Part shown: piece by piece, positions 1-7,532 of the stretch | Position numbering within the stretch: position 1 is the stretch's first letter | How the letters are laid out: every line of letters starts with the position of its first letter | Origin: an uncultured Eubacteriales bacterium | GTDB taxonomy: Bacteria > Bacillota > Clostridia > Lachnospirales > CAG-274 | Reading direction: 5' to 3' | Assembly: GCA_905201505.1 (NCBI GenBank) | Contig: CAJKOJ010000014.1 | Coordinates: 1-39,516 of the forward strand | Length of the DNA: 39,516 nucleotides | Notes under the pieces: model-generated | Seen by the model: only the letters and a program-made list of their open reading frames with translations | What the model was told of the DNA's origin: nothing | Databases searched by the model: none | Translations under genes and position numbers: made by a program

Positions 1-71
1 CTGTTCCGTTATTTTTTCTTTTATATAATAAAATCAAAAATATAAGCAATAATAGTTTTATTATACAACAC

Positions 72-102
72 AAAAAGCTGCTTTAAAACTCAAAGCAGCT
101 TT
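72..102 (-). terminator. Intrinsic terminator of the decarboxylase operon
   Basis: An 11-bp perfect inverted repeat (aaagctgcttt at 74-84, aaagcagcttt at 92-102) with a 7-nt loop lies just beyond the stop codon of the last operon gene. Read on the minus strand the stem is followed by a short T-rich run, so it should end the transcript coming from the OadA gene. Confidence 0.7.
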
Positions 103-121
103 CTAAATTTATTATATTATT

Positions 122-1525
122 TTATACCGGATAAACCTTATTATCAACATCAGCTAAGTTAGGATCAATACCAAATTTCTGAGCCTGTCTGAATTTAAAG
201 AATTCTAAAGCTTGCTGAGGGAAAAGTGCATAGCTCAATACATCTTCTTCCTTCTCTTTGTAATCTCTCATTTCAGCTTCAACCTTTTCAAGCTCAGGAG
301 CAATATTATCAGCCGGTCTGCAAGTAATAGGCTTTTCATCACCTATAATCTTCTTCCTTATTTCCTCAGAAATAGGCACAGGAGTTCTTCCATACATACC
401 TCTTACAATATCCTTTGTTTCCTTAGGAACCATTTTATATCTTTCACCCATAAGCACGTTTAAAACAGCCTGTGTACCTACAATCTGGCTGGAAGGTGTA
501 ACAAGCGGAGGATAACCTAAATCAGCTCTTACTTTAGGAATTTCCTTTAACACATCCTCATACTTATCTTCTGCATTTGCCGCCTTTAACTGGCTTACAA
601 GGTTTGAAAGCATTCCACCCGGAACCTGATAAAGAAGTGTAGCAATATCAACAGCAAGCATTTTAGGGCTTAAAAGACCGCTTTCAATAGCTTCTTCTCT
701 TATAGGTTTGAAATAATCAGATATTTCCTTCAACAAACTTTCGTCAAGACCTGTATCAAACTCAGTTCCCTTTAAAGCAGAAACCATAACTTCTGTAGCA
801 GGCTGAGCAGTACCCATACTAAGCGGTGACATATCTGTATCAATAATATCTGCTCCTGCTTCAATTGCTTTCATATATGTCATTGCAGCTACGCCGCTTG
901 TATAATGGCTGTGAACTTCTATAGGAAGATCAACTTCTTCTTTAATAGCCTTAACTAAATCATAAGCAGGCTGAGGAAGCAAAAGACCTGCCATATCCTT
1001 GATACATATAGAATCTGCACCTAAATCTCTGTAAGTCTTTGCAAGATTTACATAGTATTCAAGAGTATGAACATCGCTTAAAGTATAGCTTATTGCAAGC
1101 TGAGCATGTGCCCCGTTTTCTTTTTTAACAGCTTTTACAGCAGTTTCAAGATTTCTTGCATCATTAAGTGCGTCAAATATTCTTAAAATATCAATACCGT
1201 TTTCAATGCTTTTTCTGACAAAAGCGTCTACAACATCATCAGCATAATGTCTGTAGCCAAGAATATTCTGACCTCTTAAAAGCATTTGAAGCTTTGTGTT
1301 TTTAAAGGCAGAACGGAATTTTCTTAATCTATCCCAAGGATCTTCCTTCAAATATCTGAGGCAGGAATCAAAAGTAGCACCGCCCCATACTTCAACAGCA
1401 CCGAAACCAATTTTATCCATTTTATCTAAAATAGGGAGCATATCCTCTATTCTCATTCTTGTAGCAATTAAGGACTGCTGGCCATCTCTCAATGTACAGT
1501 CACAAATTTTAATAGGCTTTGCCAT
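122..1525 (-). CDS. oadA: Oxaloacetate decarboxylase alpha / pyruvate carboxylase B-type carboxyltransferase
   Basis: A 467-aa biotin-dependent carboxyltransferase of the HMGL-like TIM-barrel family. It moves CO2 between oxaloacetate/pyruvate and a biotinyl carrier. The N-terminus carries CDCTLRDGQQS (residues 8-18), a metal-site lysine lies in CIKDMAG (K176) and the metal histidines in VHSHYTSG (H205, H207). The protein ends after the conserved carboxylase domain and has no biotinyl domain, so it resembles the 5S subunit of Propionibacterium transcarboxylase rather than full-length OadA. The biotin carrier is a separate gene upstream. It is last in a minus-strand operon with OadB, 15 nt after the OadB stop, and has a GGAGG site 8 nt before ATG. 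Family assignment is secure; oxaloacetate versus pyruvate direction is inferred. Confidence 0.93.
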   Translation of the reverse strand: MAKPIKICDCTLRDGQQSLIATRMRIEDMLPILDKMDKIGFGAVEVWGGATFDSCLRYLKEDPWDRLRKFRSAFKNTKLQMLLRGQNILGYRHYADDVVDAFVRKSIENGIDILRIFDALNDARNLETAVKAVKKENGAHAQLAISYTLSDVHTLEYYVNLAKTYRDLGADSICIKDMAGLLLPQPAYDLVKAIKEEVDLPIEVHSHYTSGVAAMTYMKAIEAGADIIDTDMSPLSMGTAQPATEVMVSALKGTEFDTGLDESLLKEISDYFKPIREEAIESGLLSPKMLAVDIATLLYQVPGGMLSNLVSQLKAANAEDKYEDVLKEIPKVRADLGYPPLVTPSSQIVGTQAVLNVLMGERYKMVPKETKDIVRGMYGRTPVPISEEIRKKIIGDEKPITCRPADNIAPELEKVEAEMRDYKEKEEDVLSYALFPQQALEFFKFRQAQKFGIDPNLADVDNKVYPV

Positions 1526-1540
1526 TTATATAACCTCCCT

Positions 1541-2773
1541 TTATCTGTAAAGTGACAAGAAAATACCTGATGCAATAGCAGAGCCAATTACACCGGCAAC
1601 ATTAGGACCCATTGCGTGCATAAGCAGATAGTTATTGGGATTTTCCTCCTGACCGACTTTCTGTGCAACTCTTGCAGCCATAGGTACTGCTGATACGCCT
1701 GCTGCACCTATAAGAGGATTAACCTTGCCTCCTGACAACTTACACATAATTTTACCAAACACAACACCTGCTGCTGTAGAAAAAGCAAAGGCAGCAAGAC
1801 CTAATAACAAAATTTTAATTGTCTCAATCTGTAAAAACTGGTCAGCTCTTGTTGTTGCACCTACACTTATACCAATGAATATGCTTATAATGTACATTAA
1901 AGCTTCAGAAGCATGTGTGGCAAGTTTTTGAGTAACACCTGATTCTCTGAATAAATTACCTAACATAAGCATACCGATAAGAGATGCTGTATCAGGAAGA
2001 ATAAGTATAACAAGCATAGCAGTAATAATAGGGAAAAGAATTTTTTCCTTTTGTGAAACAGTTCTAAGCTGTTCCATTTTTATCATTCTCTCTTCTTTTG
2101 TTGTGAGTGCTTTCATAATAGGCGGCTGAATTATAGGAATAAGTGCCATATAAGAATAAGCCGCAACAGTAACTCTTGACAAAAGATGAGGTGCCAGCTG
2201 TGTAGTTGTAAATATAGCAGTAGGTCCGTCAGCACCGCCGATTATACCAATTGATGCAGCCTCCTCAGGACTAAAGCCCAATGCAAGAGCACCAAGAAAG
2301 GCAGCAAATATACCAAACTGAGCTGCTGCACCTAAGAGCAAACTCTTAGGATTAGCAATAAGAGGACCAAAATCAGTTAATGCACCGACGCCCAAAAATA
2401 TAAGCGGTGGAAATATTCCCAACTCGTCACCTTGGAATATATACCAAAGCAATCCACCGTTTCTTGTAGTTTCACCTGCAACCTGTACAGGATTAAGTGC
2501 CATCTGTCCGTTTACACTTGTTATCCCTACTACATCAAGCATTTCCCTTATAGGTTCATTCATAAGTCCGCTGTTAGGCAAATTTGCCAAAAGCATACCA
2601 AATGAAATTGGCAGCAATAAAAGCGGCTCAAATTTCTTAGCGATTGCCAAATACATAAAAAACAGAGAAACAGCAATCATAATAAGAAATTTATAATTAT
2701 CTCCAACAAAGAACTGTGCAAAACCTGAATTCGAAAAGAAATTAAGCACAGCCTCTTCTAACATTTCAAACAT
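1541..2773 (-). CDS. oadB: Na+-translocating decarboxylase beta subunit
   Basis: A 410-aa polytopic membrane protein of the OadB/MmdB/GcdB family. It decarboxylates carboxybiotin and couples this to Na+ export. Visible hallmarks are the central GGADGPTAIF segment and the C-terminal stretch GVSAVPMAARVAQKVGQ, flanked by many hydrophobic helices. Its length fits the family. It lies in a minus-strand operon after the biotin carrier (20-nt gap) and before OadA (15-nt gap), with GGAGG 8 nt before ATG. Presence of this subunit shows that the operon encodes a membrane sodium pump rather than a soluble transcarboxylase. Confidence 0.95.
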   Translation of the reverse strand: MFEMLEEAVLNFFSNSGFAQFFVGDNYKFLIMIAVSLFFMYLAIAKKFEPLLLLPISFGMLLANLPNSGLMNEPIREMLDVVGITSVNGQMALNPVQVAGETTRNGGLLWYIFQGDELGIFPPLIFLGVGALTDFGPLIANPKSLLLGAAAQFGIFAAFLGALALGFSPEEAASIGIIGGADGPTAIFTTTQLAPHLLSRVTVAAYSYMALIPIIQPPIMKALTTKEERMIKMEQLRTVSQKEKILFPIITAMLVILILPDTASLIGMLMLGNLFRESGVTQKLATHASEALMYIISIFIGISVGATTRADQFLQIETIKILLLGLAAFAFSTAAGVVFGKIMCKLSGGKVNPLIGAAGVSAVPMAARVAQKVGQEENPNNYLLMHAMGPNVAGVIGSAIASGIFLSLYR

Positions 2774-2793
2774 ATTTTATGCCTCCTGAGAGA

Positions 2794-3186
2794 TTATTCT
2801 GCAACTGTAATAAGTACATCACCTGAATTAACAGCCTGACCCTTAGTCACGTTAACAGAAGCAACAGTACCTGCCACAGGAGTTACAATATCATTTTCCA
2901 TTTTCATAGCCTCTAATACAGCTACAACCTGATTAGCAGCAACCTTATCGCCAACACTTACTTTAATATCCAAAATATTTCCTGGCATAGGTGCATTTAC
3001 CCCTGTTCCCTCTGCTGACTGAGGAGCAGAAGAAGCTGCAGGTGCTGGTGCAGAAGCAGCAGGAGCTGATGTTTGTACAGGTGCTGCAGCTTGTGCTGCA
3101 GGAGCTGTCTGAACACTTGCTCCGTTTAATTCTTCAACCTGAACTTCGTACACATTTCCGTTTACAGTAATTCTATAGCCTTTCAT
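2794..3186 (-). CDS. Biotin carboxyl carrier protein of the decarboxylase
   Basis: A 130-aa biotinyl carrier. The C-terminal domain contains EAMKMEND with the biotin-accepting lysine at about K95. It is joined by an Ala/Pro/Ser-rich flexible linker (roughly residues 25-63) to a short N-terminal beta segment, the usual build of the 1.3S transcarboxylase and MmdC carrier. It shuttles carboxyl groups between the two carboxyltransferases of the operon and OadB. I place the start at the ATG at 3186, because the AGGAGG site at 3195-3200 is about 8 nt upstream of it. A TTG two codons earlier would sit on top of the ribosome binding site. Confidence 0.93.
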   Translation of the reverse strand: MKGYRITVNGNVYEVQVEELNGASVQTAPAAQAAAPVQTSAPAASAPAPAASSAPQSAEGTGVNAPMPGNILDIKVSVGDKVAANQVVAVLEAMKMENDIVTPVAGTVASVNVTKGQAVNSGDVLITVAE

Positions 3187-3198
3187 TTTCAAATCCTC

Positions 3199-3555
3199 CT
3201 AAAACAAATTGTTTTGCTGTTCATGTATTGCTTCTCTGTTCCATGTGTTAACCCTTCTCAAGCTTCTTACAACAAGCTTATCAGGTCCGATATTATTGCC
3301 CTTTGCACATTCCTGTGCAGCAATTGCAGCAGTAATAACAGCTATTAACTCTAAATCATCATTTACTTTTTTATCAGTTACAGGTACAACAGCAGGTGCA
3401 GGCTTAACCGCAGCCTTTTCTTCCGCCTTTTTCTTGCCTGAATCAACGTTCAGCTTACCAAAAGCAGTGAGAATAAGACTTATAAATATAAGCACAACAA
3501 ACACAGTACATATACCGAGAACTGTAACCATAAGACCTTCAGTTAACCAATCCAT
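3199..3555 (-). CDS. oadG: OadG-type gamma subunit of Na+ pump decarboxylase
   Basis: A 118-aa protein with one N-terminal transmembrane helix (residues about 6-32, very hydrophobic) followed by a charged, Lys/Ala/Pro-rich cytoplasmic tail. This is the topology of OadG/MmdD, the small subunit that assembles the carboxyltransferase onto OadB. The C-terminus has RSLRRVNTWNREA, similar to the conserved end of long OadG-like proteins in Clostridia. The stop codon overlaps the ribosome binding site of the biotin carrier gene, suggesting translational coupling. A GAGGTG site lies 7 nt upstream of the ATG. Confidence 0.85.
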   Translation of the reverse strand: MDWLTEGLMVTVLGICTVFVVLIFISLILTAFGKLNVDSGKKKAEEKAAVKPAPAVVPVTDKKVNDDLELIAVITAAIAAQECAKGNNIGPDKLVVRSLRRVNTWNREAIHEQQNNLF

Positions 3556-3568
3556 AACATTTCACCTC

Positions 3569-4948
3569 TTAGAATTCAATACTTGAATGCTTCTTAGCAA
3601 CAGTATTTTCTCTCTTTGACATAAGCATTTCAAGTGCAATTAAAATTCTCTTTCTGGTATTAGCCGGTATTATAATCCCATCAATGTAGCCTTCAGCCGC
3701 AATTTGATATGGTGTTGAAATATTATCATACTGTGTTTCCTTATATCCCATAACCTTAGTTGCAGCTTCCTTGTTAATTAAGGCAATATTTGCTGACGGC
3801 CATGCATATACAATATCAGCTCCAATATGTTTTGAATTCATAATAAGATATGAATTTCCAATACCGTTTCTGACTATTACATTAATTTTAGGTACTGTAG
3901 CATTTGCAAAGGCAAAAGCAAGCTTAGCACTGTACTTTATAACATCACTTTGTTCATCAATATGAAGCGTGCTGTATCCTTCTACATCTGTAAATGTTAT
4001 AATTGGAATATTAAATGCGTCACATATATTTAAAAATTCACCGGACTTTTTAACACCGTCAATATTAATACGGCCGCTGTTTGCAATAACACCAGTTGTT
4101 ATTCCGTCAAGTCTTATAAATCCTGTAATAATATTTTCAGCATAATTTTCACTTACTTCAGTAAACTTAAAATTATCGGCAACAGAAGTAATTATAGCTT
4201 TCATATCAATTTCAGCTGTATTATCTTCAGGCACAACAGAGTTTAAACTTTCATCAACTCTGTTAAGGTCATCAGACACAATTGAAACATTTACATCATC
4301 AAGATTATTTGCAGGAAGAAGCTCAATAAGTTCCTGAGCTTTCTCAAAACATTTGTTATCATTTTCGCATTCAAAATGCACAAGACCTTTTTGAGCAAGA
4401 GCATTTGCACCGCCTACAGTCTCATAAGTTGATGCCTTGCCGTCAAGACCTGAATATATAGACGGACTAAGCATAAACATTTTAGCACTGTCTTCTGACA
4501 TTATAACAAAATCAGACAATGAAGGCAGGAAAGTACTTATACCGAGACAGTTGCCCAAAACAATACTAATCTGCGGAATAACACCGCTTGCAGATGCCTG
4601 ACTTTTAAACATAACACCATACGCATCAAAGGTATTGAATCCCTCTTCAAGGGCAACACCCTTTGAATCTAACACCGCCACAACAGGACAACCCATTTTA
4701 AGGGCAAGTGCATAAACATCAGCAATCTTTTTAGCATGCTTTGCATTTACAACACCTTCCTGAGAAAAAGCATATACAAGCTTTCCCTTTACAGTACCGT
4801 AGCCTGTTACAACTCCGGCATCTGTATTAAATGCACCAAGCTCAACAAAACTGTTCTCATCAAAAAGCTTTTCAAGTCTTTCCTTAGCAAGGGAAGGAGC
4901 TTCCTGCATTTTGGCGATAAGCTCATTTATTTCGTCAAATCTGCTCAT
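3569..4948 (-). CDS. Acyl-CoA-type carboxyltransferase (MmdA/PccB-like), divergent
   Basis: A 459-aa protein of the crotonase-fold carboxyltransferase family (methylmalonyl-CoA decarboxylase alpha, propionyl-CoA carboxylase beta, transcarboxylase 12S). Recognisable blocks are ASGVIPQISIVLGNC, LSDFVIM, FTDVEGY, NATVPKINVIVR and HIGADIVYAWPSANIAL. It is shorter than the usual ~510 aa. The glycine-rich oxyanion segments are altered: family DSGGARIQEG reads DSKGVALEEG here, CAGGAVYSPA reads CLGISTFLPS, and AYGGAYDVM reads GIGNSYLIM. It is first in the five-gene operon. The start is placed at ATG 4948, 8 nt after GGAGG; an upstream in-frame TTG lies within that site. Fold is clear; substrate is unknown. 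Confidence 0.85.
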   Translation of the reverse strand: MSRFDEINELIAKMQEAPSLAKERLEKLFDENSFVELGAFNTDAGVVTGYGTVKGKLVYAFSQEGVVNAKHAKKIADVYALALKMGCPVVAVLDSKGVALEEGFNTFDAYGVMFKSQASASGVIPQISIVLGNCLGISTFLPSLSDFVIMSEDSAKMFMLSPSIYSGLDGKASTYETVGGANALAQKGLVHFECENDNKCFEKAQELIELLPANNLDDVNVSIVSDDLNRVDESLNSVVPEDNTAEIDMKAIITSVADNFKFTEVSENYAENIITGFIRLDGITTGVIANSGRINIDGVKKSGEFLNICDAFNIPIITFTDVEGYSTLHIDEQSDVIKYSAKLAFAFANATVPKINVIVRNGIGNSYLIMNSKHIGADIVYAWPSANIALINKEAATKVMGYKETQYDNISTPYQIAAEGYIDGIIIPANTRKRILIALEMLMSKRENTVAKKHSSIEF

Positions 4949-4986
4949 TATTTTTACCTCCTGCAAATTTTTTTCAAAAAAAATCG

Positions 4987-5040
4987 ATAAATTACTTGTA
5001 ATTATATATAATTTATTGTACTATAAAGACAAAATAATTG
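4987..5040. promoter_or_regulatory. Divergent control region with LysR-type palindrome
   Basis: The gap between the minus-strand decarboxylase operon and the plus-strand LysR gene holds AATTACTTGTAATT at 4990-5003, a perfect 6-bp inverted repeat with a 2-nt centre that also fits a T-N11-A arrangement. Just next to it on the minus strand are TTGTCT and TATATA-like elements at promoter spacing. A LysR regulator adjacent to and divergent from its target operon is a very common arrangement, so this is the likely operator. This is inference from layout. Confidence 0.4.
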
Positions 5041-5096
5041 AAAATATTATTTATTATATACTATTTATAACAACATTCCTATAAGGAGGAATTTAA

Positions 5097-6002
5097 ATGG
5101 ATTTAAAGGAATTTGAATATGTTCTTGCCATAAACGAAGAACGCAGTTTTTCAAAGGCTGCAAAAAAACTTTTTATATCTCAGCCATCACTGAGCCAATA
5201 TATAAACAGGCTTGAAGGTCAGCTGGGAGTTACAATTTTTGACAGAAATACCATTCCCTTATCTCTTACTTTTGAGGGCGAGCTTTATATTAATTCAATT
5301 AAAGCTATTATGAATATAGTTACAAATATGAGAAAAAGTTTTGATGACGTATCCGATTTAAAAAAAGGCCGTGTTAATATCGGGCTTACACCGTCAAAAG
5401 CAAATAATCCTCTTCCGGCTATTTTGCCTGTTTTTAAGAAAACTTATCCGGGCATTGAACTTATAATTACAGAAAGAACTTCCTCTGAACTTGAAGATAT
5501 GCTTACCAGAGGACAGGTTGATGTCTGTATGCTCAATTTGCCTATTAAATCAAAGGGAATTGAATACGAACCTATTATGAAGGAAAACATATATATAGCA
5601 GCACCTCCTGACTATATACCGCCAAAGAGCGTAGACACAAGTGCAGAATATCCTCAACTTAGTATAAATGACCTTGCTGATGAACAGTTTATTCTTCTTC
5701 ATCCAAGCCAAAGATTGAGACAAATAGCTGATACAGTATTCACAAATGAAAACTTCAAGCCAAAAATACTGCTTGAAACTTCCAGTATTGAAACAGCTTT
5801 GCGTCTTTCAGCTTCAGGTATGGGATTTAGCTTTGTGCCGGAATCCTCTGTCAGATTTGCCGGGCTTAAAAACCCGCCTAAATATTTTACCTTGCCTCAT
5901 GACTTAAATTGGACTCTTGTAATTGCTTACAGAGAAGGCTCATATAAAACTAAAGCAGTAAAAGCCTTTGCTGAAATTGCAAAAAAGGTTATTGCGGAAT
6001 AG
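5097..6002 (+). CDS. LysR family transcriptional regulator
   Basis: A 301-aa LysR-type regulator. Residues 1-60 form the winged HTH (MDLKEFEYVLAINEERSFSK, then AAKKLFISQPSLSQYINRLE), followed by a linker helix and the periplasmic-binding-like effector domain starting near GRVNIGLTPSKANNPLPAI. It is encoded divergently from the sodium-pump decarboxylase operon, with about 150 bp between the starts, so it most likely controls that operon and itself in response to a carboxylic acid. AAGGAGGA stands 6 nt before the ATG. The effector is not evident from sequence. Confidence 0.92.
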   Translation: MDLKEFEYVLAINEERSFSKAAKKLFISQPSLSQYINRLEGQLGVTIFDRNTIPLSLTFEGELYINSIKAIMNIVTNMRKSFDDVSDLKKGRVNIGLTPSKANNPLPAILPVFKKTYPGIELIITERTSSELEDMLTRGQVDVCMLNLPIKSKGIEYEPIMKENIYIAAPPDYIPPKSVDTSAEYPQLSINDLADEQFILLHPSQRLRQIADTVFTNENFKPKILLETSSIETALRLSASGMGFSFVPESSVRFAGLKNPPKYFTLPHDLNWTLVIAYREGSYKTKAVKAFAEIAKKVIAE

Positions 6003-6010
6003 GAGTAATT

Positions 6011-6607
6011 ATGTTGACTATTATTGATTTGGAATTTAATCAGGCCTTTGATTTCGGTAACGGAAATGCTGAGCCAAATCCTGACTGCCGTTTTGAAATA
6101 ATACAAATAGGAGCCGTTAAAGTTAATGAAAACTACAAAGTTGTAGATAAGTTTAATGTTTACATTAAACCAACACTTTATCCCAGAATACATCCTTATG
6201 TTGAAAAAATTACAGGTTTTAAAACAGATGATTTCAGCTATGCCCCTCGTTTTAAAGAAGCATATTCAAAATTCAGATATTTTCTTGGAAACGATACAAC
6301 TCTTGGAACATGGGGATACAGTGATATTAAAGCACTTTTCAGAAATATAACTTTTAATGACATAATGGAGCCTCCTATTATTATACAATATGTAGACATA
6401 CAAAAAATTGCAACTTCTCATTTAAAATACAGCAGAGGAGGTGCAATAGGTCTTAAAAATGCTGTAGATGCACTTAAGATTAAAATAGAGGAAAGCAAAC
6501 ATTTTCACAATGCTTTAGGTGATGCTTATTATACAGCAAAAGTTCTTGAAACAATTAATCCCAAAGAACTTCCTGTACGTATTTTCAATTCAAAACATAT
6601 AAAATAA
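6011..6607 (+). CDS. DEDDh 3'-5' exonuclease (KapD/ERI-1-like)
   Basis: A 198-aa exonuclease of the DnaQ/RNase T superfamily. It has Asp6 and Glu8 in IIDLEFNQ, an internal Asp in GTWGYSDIKAL, and the C-terminal His...Asp pair in HFHNALGDAYYTAKVL, the DEDDh catalytic set. It would hydrolyse RNA or single-stranded DNA from the 3' end; similarity in build is greatest to short KapD/ERI-1-like enzymes rather than to polymerase proofreading subunits. It follows the LysR stop by 8 nt with GGAGT upstream of the ATG and so is probably cotranscribed. Substrate is unknown. Confidence 0.85.
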   Translation: MLTIIDLEFNQAFDFGNGNAEPNPDCRFEIIQIGAVKVNENYKVVDKFNVYIKPTLYPRIHPYVEKITGFKTDDFSYAPRFKEAYSKFRYFLGNDTTLGTWGYSDIKALFRNITFNDIMEPPIIIQYVDIQKIATSHLKYSRGGAIGLKNAVDALKIKIEESKHFHNALGDAYYTAKVLETINPKELPVRIFNSKHIK

Positions 6608-6644
6608 ACTGCCGCAGCTAGTCTGAAATCTATACTGCGGCAGT
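6608..6644. terminator. Hairpin between convergent genes
   Basis: Arms actgccgcag (6608-6617) and ctgcggcagt (6635-6644) pair perfectly over 10 bp with a 17-nt loop. It lies between the convergent exonuclease and sortase genes. On the minus strand it is followed by TTTATTTTAT, so it may end transcripts from both sides. Confidence 0.6.
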
Positions 6645-6681
6645 CTTTAAGACATTACTGCTTTTTAAAAGCAATAAAATA

Positions 6682-7422
6682 TTATTCAATTCGTTTTCCG
6701 TTAACAACAACTCTGTATCTGTCATCCTTATCATCACAGGTTATAAGGGTGGCAACAGCCCCGCTTCCGCTTAAAATATTGTCATCTGTATTTATATTAT
6801 AATCAGACTTACTCTTTATTTCCTTATATGTATTTTTTCTTTCCGATTCGGTATTATTATTCAGAAATATAACATTTTCAGGGAAGTCTTTGTATACAGA
6901 AAATATTTCATATTTTCTTATTCCGTCTTTTGTATAAATATAAAAATACGGTGCCTCACTTATGTAATTTTTATCTTTATATCTCATAAGCCCGGCAAAC
7001 ATTGTGCCGTTATTCATACAATGCCCAAATATCCTGCTTTGGTAATTTTCAAGTCCACTATCACTTTTATCTGCAAAAATTGTGCCTGATTTATTATGTT
7101 TTCCCTTAAAGGTTTTTGTAAGATATTCTTTATTGTCTCTGCTTTGCACAAGAGGGTAGCTTATTTTACCGTTATCAGCAAAAATCCACCCGATAAAATC
7201 AGAATTTATTTTTTTTAAACTTTCATAGTCAACATTTATTACATCATCATATTGATTTCTATCGCTGTCAGTATCGTCATTTTTTTCTGCATACTCACTG
7301 AGAGTTAAATATTCCTCTTCTGCCCTTTTATATTCAATCTCATTTTTTATTATATAAAGAACTGAAAAAATTATAACAACTACAGCTGCTATCCTTACTG
7401 ACAATACAATTTTATTTTTCAT
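6682..7422 (-). CDS. srtB: Class B sortase
   Basis: A 246-aa membrane-anchored transpeptidase. An N-terminal transmembrane helix (about residues 8-26) precedes the sortase domain. The catalytic histidine is H134 in IFGHCMNNGTMF, the cysteine C229 in ATLITCDD, and the arginine R237 in DDRYRVVV, all in class B order and spacing. It would cleave sorting motifs of secreted proteins and attach them to peptidoglycan or build pili; no substrate with a sorting signal is seen in this window. The start is the ATG at 7422 with GAAGGTGA 6-7 nt upstream; an in-frame TTG nine codons earlier lacks such a site. It follows the CcdA-TlpA gene on the same strand. Confidence 0.92.
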   Translation of the reverse strand: MKNKIVLSVRIAAVVVIIFSVLYIIKNEIEYKRAEEEYLTLSEYAEKNDDTDSDRNQYDDVINVDYESLKKINSDFIGWIFADNGKISYPLVQSRDNKEYLTKTFKGKHNKSGTIFADKSDSGLENYQSRIFGHCMNNGTMFAGLMRYKDKNYISEAPYFYIYTKDGIRKYEIFSVYKDFPENVIFLNNNTESERKNTYKEIKSKSDYNINTDDNILSGSGAVATLITCDDKDDRYRVVVNGKRIE

Positions 7423-7516
7423 TATGTTCACCTTCAGACTTGTCTGCAAATTCCTTTGTCAATATTTTATGTATAGCTGCAGGCAGCCCATTTCCAATGA
7501 CCTGCCTGACTTTCAT
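7412..7516 (-). CDS. Possible 34-aa small protein overlapping sortase start
   Basis: An ATG-initiated frame of 34 codons lies in the gap between the CcdA-TlpA gene and the sortase gene and ends 11 nt inside the sortase gene. It begins MKVRQVIGNGLPAAIHKIL and ends in a charged tail (EFADKSEGEHNEK). The overlap would suit translational coupling, and the sequence has no stop or low-complexity stretch. No strong ribosome binding site is seen directly upstream. It is not a family I recognise and may be chance. Confidence 0.3.
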   Translation of the reverse strand: MKVRQVIGNGLPAAIHKILTKEFADKSEGEHNEK

Positions 7517-7532
7517 ACATACAAAAAATATA

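Noticed and set aside
212..463. Plus-strand frames within the decarboxylase operon and other antisense frames
   Set aside because: They are shadows opposite well-supported genes, with no ribosome binding sites or family resemblance.
2980..3130. Ala/Pro-rich repeats in the biotin carrier as a tandem repeat element
   Set aside because: This is the usual flexible linker of biotin carriers, not a DNA repeat.
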